64,000 nt of DNA from Flavobacteriaceae bacterium (GTDB lineage: Bacteria; Bacteroidota; Bacteroidia; Flavobacteriales; Flavobacteriaceae): contig JAIXYI010000088.1 in assembly GCA_027490305.1 (NCBI GenBank), forward strand, positions 124,001 to 188,000, read 5' to 3'. Under the pieces are notes generated by a model that did no database searches, was not told the DNA's origin, and was given only the letters and a program-made list of their open reading frames with translations. The first letter of the stretch is position 1. Every line of letters starts with the position of its first letter. The position numbers and the translations under genes were made by a program. This document shows positions 58,558-64,000 of the stretch, piece by piece.

Positions 58558-58827
58558 TTATTTCCTGATGTTGAGTTCTTTGATGATCGCGCGGTAGCGG
58601 TTGATCTCGGTGTTCTTCAGGTAGTCAAGGTGGCTCCTTCTTTTACCTACCAACTTTACAAGGGCACGCTCGGTGTTGTAGTCGTGGCGGTTTTTCTTAA
58701 GGTGCTCCGTGAGGTGGTTGATCCTGAAGGTGAACAGCGCAATCTGCCCTTCTGCTGAACCGGTGTTGGTCGCAGCGCCTCCGTGCTTGGCGAAAATTTC
58801 TTCTTTTTTCTCTTTAGTCAAATACAT
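58558..58827 (-). CDS. rpsO: 30S ribosomal protein S15
   Basis: 89 residues, exactly the usual size, from the ATG at 58827 (MYLTKEKKEEIFAKHG). S15 binds the central domain of 16S rRNA early in assembly. GGAATNTGSAEGQIALFTFRI and HLTEHLKKNRHDYNTERALV (each in full family style) and LVGKRRSHLDYLK are conserved. The open frame extends 28 codons upstream through the promoter and is not used. Promoter box TACCTTTG at 58882-58889 (minus strand), leader 54 nt. Confidence 0.97.
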   Translation of the reverse strand: MYLTKEKKEEIFAKHGGAATNTGSAEGQIALFTFRINHLTEHLKKNRHDYNTERALVKLVGKRRSHLDYLKNTEINRYRAIIKELNIRK

Positions 58828-58881
58828 GCTAATATTCTTTAAATGATTATTATGTAGTGCTACGTTTTTCGTACACGGGTG

Positions 58882-58889
58882 CAAAGGTA
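58882..58889 (-). promoter_or_regulatory. Promoter -7 box TACCTTTG for rpsO
   Basis: Perfect consensus on the minus strand, 54 nt before the rpsO ATG. Heptamer array 7 begins about 30 nt upstream of it. Confidence 0.6.
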
Positions 58890-58921
58890 GCATTATTTTT
58901 TGGATAGGCAAGAGGATGGAG

Positions 58922-58991
58922 TTGAAAGTGGGAAGTTGGGGGGTGATGGTTGATAGTTGATGGTTGATGGTTGAAAGTTGAGGGTGGGGAA
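58922..58991. repeat. Degenerate heptanucleotide tandem array 7
   Basis: About ten 7-mers of the type TTGATGG: TTGAAAG, TGGGAAG, TTGGGGG, GTGATGG, TTGATAG, TTGATGG, TTGATGG, TTGAAAG, TTGAGGG, TGGGGAA. It lies between the 3' end of the GAF gene and the rpsO promoter. Confidence 0.78.
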
Positions 58992-59067
58992 GTGGTGTGT
59001 GAACGAGCGAAACGGCGTCGCACGTGGCGTCGGCAATTGTGGATGGCGTTCGGTTTCGGGGAGTGGC

Positions 59068-59526
59068 TTAGCGGAACAACTTCGCGATTTCGGCGTTTAC
59101 GAATTCCAGGAAACGTTCGTCCTGTTCGGTAAAAGGGTCAGCGACCTCACTGTCGATGTCGATCTGCCCGATGTTGCGGCCGTCTACAAACATCGGAACA
59201 ACGATTTCCGATTTGACGGTGAGGCTGCATGCGATATAGTTATCCTGCGCCGTCACATCCGGAACTACAAAATTTTGGTTTGATACCGCGACCTGGCCAC
59301 AAATACCCTTCCCAAACGGAATGACCGTGTGGTCGGTTGGCTCACCCGCATACGGCCCGAGAACCAATTCTTCCTTCTCGCCATTGCGGAAATAAAACCC
59401 TACCCAATCGTAATAGTCGATGTTGTCGCGCAACAGGTGGCAGATTTCAAGAAGCTTATCCTCGCGAAGGATGTTGGTATGGTGCAGAATATCCTGTACT
59501 TTTGGCTTTAATTCCTCGAATGTCAT
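59068..59526 (-). CDS. GAF domain protein, probable free methionine-(R)-sulfoxide reductase
   Basis: 152 residues, one GAF domain. DWVGFYFRNGEKEELVLGPYAGEPT, FGKGICGQVAVSNQNFVVPDV and YIACSLTVKSEIVVPMF are in the order expected of fRMsr; the two cysteines (in GICG and IACS) stand at the places of catalytic cysteines, while the middle Cys of E. coli fRMsr is missing. Reduces free methionine-R-sulfoxide, protecting against oxidation. TACCTTTG lies upstream at 59571-59578 (minus strand, 44-nt leader). It is divergent from xrtF. Confidence 0.88.
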   Translation of the reverse strand: MTFEELKPKVQDILHHTNILREDKLLEICHLLRDNIDYYDWVGFYFRNGEKEELVLGPYAGEPTDHTVIPFGKGICGQVAVSNQNFVVPDVTAQDNYIACSLTVKSEIVVPMFVDGRNIGQIDIDSEVADPFTEQDERFLEFVNAEIAKLFR

Positions 59527-59570
59527 GGCGTCTTTTTTCGTCGTGGCGCGTGGCGCACCGGTTTTCTTTG

Positions 59571-59578
59571 CAAAGGTA
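59571..59578 (-). promoter_or_regulatory. Promoter -7 box TACCTTTG for the GAF gene
   Basis: Perfect consensus on the minus strand, 44 nt before the ATG at 59526. Confidence 0.6.
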
Positions 59579-59621
59579 GGACACCCGTGCGGCGCAGGAT
59601 GATAGAAAATTGTTAAATGTC

Positions 59622-60173
59622 ATGCCCACACTGTTTCGTCAATACCGCCCTTTTTTGCTGTTCCTGCTGAAATTTCTCGGGGTATACATCGTGCTGACCC
59701 TGCTCTACCAGCTTTTTTTGGGGTCGTACGACGAACACACCCATGAAATAGATGCCATGACCCGCATGGTTTCCGATCAGGTCGTGGGTTTGCTACGGTT
59801 GTTCGGATACGACGCGTCGATGCTGCCACACGAAAGTGAGGCTTCTTATAGGGTGTTAGTGGAAGGAACCACCGTAGTGCGCGTGATTGAAGGATGTAAC
59901 GCGATAAGCCTGATGATTCTGTTTGTCGCCTTTATCGTCGCCTTCGGATCGACTTTCAAAAAAACCGGACTGTTTATTTTAGGTGGACTTGTCCTGATTC
60001 ATCTCTTAAACGTGGCCCGCATCGCCTTGCTTACGATTGGTATCCGTACCTATCCGCAATACCAGGCCCTCATGCACGACATCCTTTTCCCTCTGGTCAT
60101 CTACGGCACCATCTTCCTGCTATGGGTTGTCTGGATCCGAAAATTCTCGCCCCATGCCCGGAAAAAAGCGTAA
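59622..60173 (+). CDS. xrtF: Exosortase family protein XrtF
   Basis: 183 residues from the ATG at 59622 (MPTLFRQYRPFLLFLL); TTG at 59610 is an alternative. An inner-membrane protein with about five helices and the exosortase catalytic set: Cys92 in VIEGCNAISLMILF, Arg133 in LNVARIALL and His152 in LMHDILFPLVIYG. Exosortases cut and transfer proteins with a C-terminal sorting tail to the envelope; XrtF substrates are not defined. It overlaps its partner gene by 20 nt. Confidence 0.93.
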   Translation: MPTLFRQYRPFLLFLLKFLGVYIVLTLLYQLFLGSYDEHTHEIDAMTRMVSDQVVGLLRLFGYDASMLPHESEASYRVLVEGTTVVRVIEGCNAISLMILFVAFIVAFGSTFKKTGLFILGGLVLIHLLNVARIALLTIGIRTYPQYQALMHDILFPLVIYGTIFLLWVVWIRKFSPHARKKA

Positions 60174-60603
60174 CGTCATACGTATCGTGCTTGCCGTCCT
60201 ACTGGTGGGGGCACTCGCGGCCATCCGCCTTTTTGAGCGTTCGTTGTTCTACGACCCGTTCCTCGACTTCTTTCACGGGGAATACCAGGGCAAGCCGCTT
60301 CCGGAATACGATTCCCTTCAACTGGCACTCGGACTGATGTTTCGATACACCCTTAATATGGTCGTGTCGCTGACCTTGCTCTACGTCCTGTTCCAATCGG
60401 TATCCAAGCTGAGGTTCGCGGCCCTTTTGTATGCCCTGCTGTTTGTCGTGCTGTTTCTCGCGTTTTGGATCGTCCTGCGGTTCTTCGACCACAACCTCCT
60501 GGCGCTTTTCTACGTCCGGCGCTTCCTGATCCAGCCGCTGTTCGTCATCCTGTTCATCCCGGCGTTCTATTTCCAGGACCGTCAGGCAGCAGACGCCGAA
60601 TAA
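60154..60603 (+). CDS. Exosortase F system-associated membrane protein
   Basis: 149 residues from the ATG at 60154 (MPGKKRNVIRIVLAVLLVG). Four predicted membrane helices; FERSLFYDPFLDFFHGEY, LFRYTLNMVVSLTLLYVLFQS (in parts) and the end QPLFVILFIPAFYFQ match the small protein that always follows XrtF in Flavobacteria. Its role is unknown; a partner or chaperone of the exosortase is inferred from constant pairing and overlap. The stop is 16 nt before the next ATG. Confidence 0.9.
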   Translation: MPGKKRNVIRIVLAVLLVGALAAIRLFERSLFYDPFLDFFHGEYQGKPLPEYDSLQLALGLMFRYTLNMVVSLTLLYVLFQSVSKLRFAALLYALLFVVLFLAFWIVLRFFDHNLLALFYVRRFLIQPLFVILFIPAFYFQDRQAADAE

Positions 60604-60607
60604 TTCG

Positions 60608-60615
60608 TATCTTTG
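60608..60615 (+). promoter_or_regulatory. Promoter -7 box TATCTTTG, 4 nt before the HYC_CC_PP gene
   Basis: Perfect consensus, spacer CGGC, then ATG at 60620. Third case in the window of a 4-nt gap. Confidence 0.6.
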
Positions 60616-60619
60616 CGGC

Positions 60620-61039
60620 ATGACCCGCAAAACGCTCGCGTTCGTATTGTCTTTTGTGCTCCTGGCGACCCAGACGAGCCTGGCAGTACGCGTGCATTAT
60701 TGCGGAGGGGAAGCGGTTTCGGTTGCCGCCGGTTTCCACATTACCGCCGATGGTTGCGGCATGGAGCCGGCTGCCGCATCCGGTTGCGATACCGGGTCCA
60801 CACTCGAAAAGAAAGGCTGTTGCGACGAAACGTCTGTCCAACTTAAAGTCAAGCAAGACGCACCCACGATAGCCAAGAGCGCTTCCGGTGTAGATGCCAT
60901 CCTCCCCACGTCAACACCACTCACGTTACGGTTTCTGCATCCGGTGCCGTCTACGGTCTACTGCATCCGGGGTTTCCATTGTGAAGCACACGGTCCTCCT
61001 TTATTTATCCTCTACTCTTCCTATCTCGTATACGCCTAA
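60620..61039 (+). CDS. HYC_CC_PP family exported protein
   Basis: 139 residues. A signal peptide (TLAFVLSFVLLATQTSLA) is followed by the name-giving motifs: VHYCGGEAVSV (HYC), KKGCCDETSVQLKV (CC) and HGPPLFILYSSYLVYA near the end (PP). Other cysteines (DGCGME, SGCDTG, FHCEAHG) make it Cys-rich. The family is known in Bacteroidota beside TonB receptors and metal-binding proteins; copper or another thiophilic metal is suspected. The order here, with a receptor and an HMA protein behind it, supports that. Confidence 0.85.
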   Translation: MTRKTLAFVLSFVLLATQTSLAVRVHYCGGEAVSVAAGFHITADGCGMEPAAASGCDTGSTLEKKGCCDETSVQLKVKQDAPTIAKSASGVDAILPTSTPLTLRFLHPVPSTVYCIRGFHCEAHGPPLFILYSSYLVYA

Positions 61040-61087
61040 GCCATCGTTGACTCGGACCTTTTCCTTGTTTAACGATAGATAACGTAT

Positions 61088-63127
61088 ATGCATTTCAAAC
61101 ACTATGGGCTACTCCTGGTGTCGACGTTTGCCATGGCGCAGGATCCTGTGACGGATTCTCTCCAGGAAGTAAAAGTCGAAACCAGTCGCAAAAGCCTCAA
61201 AAAAGCACTTACCGCCACGGCAAATACGACCGTGATGTCGAGTCGGGAATTACTCAAAGCCGCCTGCTGTAATCTCGCAGAAAGCTTTGAAACCAATCCG
61301 GCCATCGATGTGAATTTCCAGGACGCACTGACCGGCGTGCGCCAAATTCGTATGCTCGGACTCGCGAGTCCGTATCTGGCGGTCACCGAAGAGAACATCC
61401 CGTTTGCGCGCGGCGCCTCGCAGGCTTACGGATTGTCGTTTACGCCTGGCACTTGGGTACACAGCATCCAGGTGACCAAAGGCGCCGGTTCGGTTATCAA
61501 TGGCTTTGAAAGTATTTCAGGCCAGGTCAATACCGAATTGCTCAAACCGATGGACGACATCCCGTTCTTCGCCAACGTCTATTCCTCTTCCGATGGCCGA
61601 TTCGAACTCAATACCCATTTCAATCGTCGGTTCTCGCCTAAATGGAGCAGCAGCCTCTTGGTGCACGGGAACGCCCGTCCGTTTAAGACCGATATGAACG
61701 ACGATGGCTTCCTCGACAATCCGCTGGCGCGACAGGCCAATATCGCGAGCCGATGGCAGTACCACGATCCGGAAACGGGTTGGGAAGGATTCGCCTCCTT
61801 TCGCTATCTCGACGATAACAAAATCACCGGAGAAACCGGGTTTGATCCCGATCGTGACCGTGGCACCACCCACCATTGGGGATCTGAGATCCGCACCCGC
61901 CGGCTGGACGTATCCACCAAAACAGGATACGTATTTCTCGATATGCCCTACCAAAGCGTAGGCTGGCAGAATGCCTTTTCGGTGCACGACCAAAATTCGT
62001 ATTTCGGGCAGAATCTCTATAACCTCACCCAGCGGAGTTTTTATTCGAACCTGATTTTCAGTTCGATCATAAACAACACCCTGCATAAATTCACAACGGG
62101 GTTGAGTTTCACTTACGACCACTACGATGAATATGTTGCCGTGCCGCAAATCGATAGGGATTTCGACCGCATCGATAATTCCGTTGGTGCGTTTTTCGAA
62201 TACAATTTCAACAACGACGACAACTTCAGCCTGATTGCCGGATTGCGCGCGGATGTGCACAATCGGCTCGGAGCGTTCCTGACACCCCGCCTGCACCTGC
62301 GCTATGTGCCGTGGGAAAAAGGTGTCTTGCGGGCTTCCGCCGGACGCGGACGACGCGCCGCCAACATCTTCGCTGAAAACCAGCAACTGTTTGCAAGTGC
62401 CAGGGCATTCGACCTACGCGGCAATGGCGGCAAGTTATACGGACTCAACCCCGAAGTCGCCTGGAACTACGGTGTGAGTTTCCAGCAACGGTTTTCCTTT
62501 TTCGGGAAGGCGTCGGAAGTAGGTTTCGACCTTTACCGCACCGTTTTCGATAACCAGGTAGTGGTGGATATGTATGGAAATCCGCAAAGCGTTGCGTTCT
62601 ACGACCTTCAGGGTCGGTCGGATGCCACCAGCCTTCAGGTTGATTTTGAAAGTGAGCCCATTCGCCGACTGAATGTGCGGCTGGCGTATAAAACCTATCA
62701 GGTCCGCACGGATTTCCTTTCATCGGGCTACCGCCAGAAACCTTTGCAGCCGCAGCAACGCCTGTTTGGGAATATCGCCTATGAAACCCCCGATCATGAC
62801 GGGCGCCGCTGGAAATTCGACGCGACCTACAACGCCCTGGGCGCGCAATGGTTGCCCTATACCGGAAGTAACCCCGAGGCAGACCGTCTGCCCGATCGCG
62901 TTGTCGGTTATTCTATAGTACATTTCCAGGTGACGCGCGTGTTTTCGGGCGCGTTCGAGTTGTATGCCGGCGGTGAGAATATCGGGAATTACCGCCAGCA
63001 AAAGGCCATCCTGGGGGCGGATGATCCGTTTGGTCCTACGTTTGATGCGTCTATTTCCTATGCGCCCGTCTTTGGCCGGATGTTCTATGCCGGCCTTCGT
63101 TATAAAGTACCACAAAAAAACAAATGA
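61088..63127 (+). CDS. TonB-dependent receptor, probably for a metal
   Basis: 679 residues. A signal peptide (LLLVSTFAMAQ) leads to the plug domain: LQEVKVETSRKSLKKALTAT, LLKAACCNLAESFETNPAIDV (in parts), VRQIRMLGLASPYLAVTEENIP and IQVTKGAGSVINGFESISGQVN (in parts). The rest is a 22-strand barrel ending in FGRMFYAGLRYKVPQK. The Cys-Cys pair in the plug is a mark of this subgroup, which I associate with copper or similar metals. No carboxypeptidase-like extension precedes the plug. It is 48 nt after the HYC_CC_PP gene and 1 nt before the HMA gene. Confidence 0.9.
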   Translation: MHFKHYGLLLVSTFAMAQDPVTDSLQEVKVETSRKSLKKALTATANTTVMSSRELLKAACCNLAESFETNPAIDVNFQDALTGVRQIRMLGLASPYLAVTEENIPFARGASQAYGLSFTPGTWVHSIQVTKGAGSVINGFESISGQVNTELLKPMDDIPFFANVYSSSDGRFELNTHFNRRFSPKWSSSLLVHGNARPFKTDMNDDGFLDNPLARQANIASRWQYHDPETGWEGFASFRYLDDNKITGETGFDPDRDRGTTHHWGSEIRTRRLDVSTKTGYVFLDMPYQSVGWQNAFSVHDQNSYFGQNLYNLTQRSFYSNLIFSSIINNTLHKFTTGLSFTYDHYDEYVAVPQIDRDFDRIDNSVGAFFEYNFNNDDNFSLIAGLRADVHNRLGAFLTPRLHLRYVPWEKGVLRASAGRGRRAANIFAENQQLFASARAFDLRGNGGKLYGLNPEVAWNYGVSFQQRFSFFGKASEVGFDLYRTVFDNQVVVDMYGNPQSVAFYDLQGRSDATSLQVDFESEPIRRLNVRLAYKTYQVRTDFLSSGYRQKPLQPQQRLFGNIAYETPDHDGRRWKFDATYNALGAQWLPYTGSNPEADRLPDRVVGYSIVHFQVTRVFSGAFELYAGGENIGNYRQQKAILGADDPFGPTFDASISYAPVFGRMFYAGLRYKVPQKNK

Positions 63128-63128
63128 T

Positions 63129-63476
63129 ATGAACAAGTATGTAATCCTATTGGTCATGGTGTTGGCCGGTTTTTCCGCCCAGGCACAACAAAAGAAAAAC
63201 AAGAACGCCCGATACGATGTCGAAGTCAACGGCAATTGCGACCAGTGCAAAAAACGAATTGAGAAAGCCGCGTTGCGGGTTGAAGGGGTCAAGATGGCAA
63301 TCTGGGACGTCGAGAGCCATCGATTGGCGCTCATCCTCAACGAAGTGAAGACGAATGTCGACGCGGTAGAACAGGCGGTGGCAAAAGCCGGTCATGATAC
63401 CGACCGTTTCCGGGCCACCGAGGCCGAATACGAGGCGCTGCACGGGTGCTGCAAATACGAACGCAAGCCGGAATAG
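63129..63476 (+). CDS. Exported heavy-metal-associated (HMA) domain protein
   Basis: 115 residues from the ATG at 63129. A signal peptide (MNKYVILLVMVLAGFSAQAQ) is followed by a short Lys/Asn stretch and an HMA ferredoxin-like domain with the metal-binding CxxC in VNGNCDQCKKRIEKAAL and VEGVKMAIWDVESHRLAL. An extra Cys pair lies near the C-terminus (LHGCCKYER). A periplasmic copper or other soft-metal carrier is likely. It starts 1 nt after the receptor stop, so the three genes form one operon. Confidence 0.88.
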   Translation: MNKYVILLVMVLAGFSAQAQQKKNKNARYDVEVNGNCDQCKKRIEKAALRVEGVKMAIWDVESHRLALILNEVKTNVDAVEQAVAKAGHDTDRFRATEAEYEALHGCCKYERKPE

Positions 63477-63571
63477 TCTTTCCCAAATCCGGAGTAACTT
63501 CGATTGCCGTTGCCGTAAATAATGCGTAATTTCACGCACGATAAACGCATACCCTTAAATAATCCTGCCTC

Positions 63572-64000
63572 ATGTCCGATTTTAACTGGAAAAACCTGAT
63601 AAACCCCGAGTATTACATTCTTTTGGAAATAGGGGGTGTCAAAATCGGATTGTGGATCGTGTTGTTTATCGTGTTTGCCGAGACAGGTCTTTTCGCCGGG
63701 TTTTTCCTTCCGGGTGACAGCCTCCTGTTCCTGACGGGGATCTATGCGACTGAGTGGATTGACGACCTCGGGAACCACCGCCCCGGCCTGATCGATCAGA
63801 TTTACCACATCGACAGCGATCTGCTGAACGTCACCGTTCTGGCGTCGTTGGTCGCATTGGCGGGAGTGTTGGGCAACATGACCGGCTATTGGTTCGGATC
63901 GAAAAGCGGTTATTACCTCTACAAACGGCAGGATACCTTCCTGTTTAAGAAAAAATACCTGATACAGTCGAAAGACTTCTTTGAGAAGCATGGCGGGCGG
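63572..64000 (+). CDS. DedA family membrane protein, C-terminal part beyond the window
   Basis: 143 codons are visible and the frame is open at the right edge. An amphipathic start (MSDFNWKNLINPEYYILLEIGG) leads to a first helix with IVFAETGLFAGFFLPGDSLLFLTG, the DedA hallmark (E...G...PGD...), then a helix with VTVLASLVALAGVLGNMTGYWFGSKSG. DedA proteins flip lipid carriers such as undecaprenyl phosphate or phospholipids across the membrane; which one cannot be said. Families in this phylum are about 210-230 residues, so about a third is missing. Confidence 0.92.
   Translation, partial: MSDFNWKNLINPEYYILLEIGGVKIGLWIVLFIVFAETGLFAGFFLPGDSLLFLTGIYATEWIDDLGNHRPGLIDQIYHIDSDLLNVTVLASLVALAGVLGNMTGYWFGSKSGYYLYKRQDTFLFKKKYLIQSKDFFEKHGGR

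Noticed and set aside
61517-62386. A 289-codon minus-strand frame
   Set aside because: Antisense to the TonB-dependent receptor barrel.

Overview
The window is a piece of a bacterial chromosome from the Bacteroidota, almost certainly family Flavobacteriaceae (Flavobacterium or a close relative); base composition looks close to half G+C, which is high for that genus. The evidence is consistent: gliding genes gldB and gldC, a type IX secretion plug protein and a secreted protein with a type B sorting tail, exosortase XrtF with its partner, a short primary sigma factor, and the Bacteroidota promoter box TAnnTTTG in front of many genes. I see no phage, integrase, transposase, CRISPR array or rRNA.

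Layout. 1-13 kb: M16 protease (cut by the left edge), T9SS plug protein and apaG; then a minus-strand run gpmI, a large T9SS type B secreted protein, map and a methyltransferase; then a DUF5916 outer-membrane protein and an L,D-transpeptidase. 13-25 kb: tRNA-Gly, peptidase E, a four-gene set (two paralogous CarboxypepD_reg-like proteins, a DUF6702 protein, an M1 peptidase), tatA, PAP2 phosphatase, O-methyltransferase, rlmN, a polyprenyl diphosphate synthase, and an ECF sigma / anti-sigma / barrel operon. 25-32 kb: dnaG (all zinc ligands replaced), a LuxR-type response regulator, nadE, gldBC, engB and an alpha/beta hydrolase. 32-48 kb: a complete dcw cluster, mraZ-rsmH-ftsL-ftsI-murE-mraY-murD-ftsW-murG-murC-ftsQ-ftsA-ftsZ, behind a recognisable MraZ operator. 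48-64 kb: yqeY, tRNA-Arg, an MtfA-like peptidase, a DUF72 protein, rpe, the primary sigma factor, a regulator facing two envelope proteins, pnp, rpsO, a GAF-type methionine sulfoxide reductase, xrtF and its partner, and a cysteine-rich metal-handling set (HYC_CC_PP protein, TonB-dependent receptor, HMA protein), ending in a DedA gene cut by the right edge.

The genes are mostly core functions: the dcw cluster builds the septum and peptidoglycan precursors in tightly overlapping frames, and many others serve the envelope. The least explained material lies between genes. Seven degenerate tandem arrays share a 7-bp period but have different units; two of them supply the stop codon of the gene they abut. 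A structured intergenic element occurs in at least three copies with two conserved, mutually complementary blocks (near 2.9, 48.1 and 49.3 kb), one of them in the leader of yqeY. A 37-bp near-perfect palindrome lies between convergent genes, and tRNA-Arg is followed by a 25-bp perfect inverted repeat and two 50-nt repeat units that carry a copy of the tRNA 3' end. Three genes carry the promoter box exactly 4 nt before the ATG, which predicts leaderless mRNAs. I do not see a clearly new defence or metabolic system; the repeat and structured-element family is the best candidate for something under-described.
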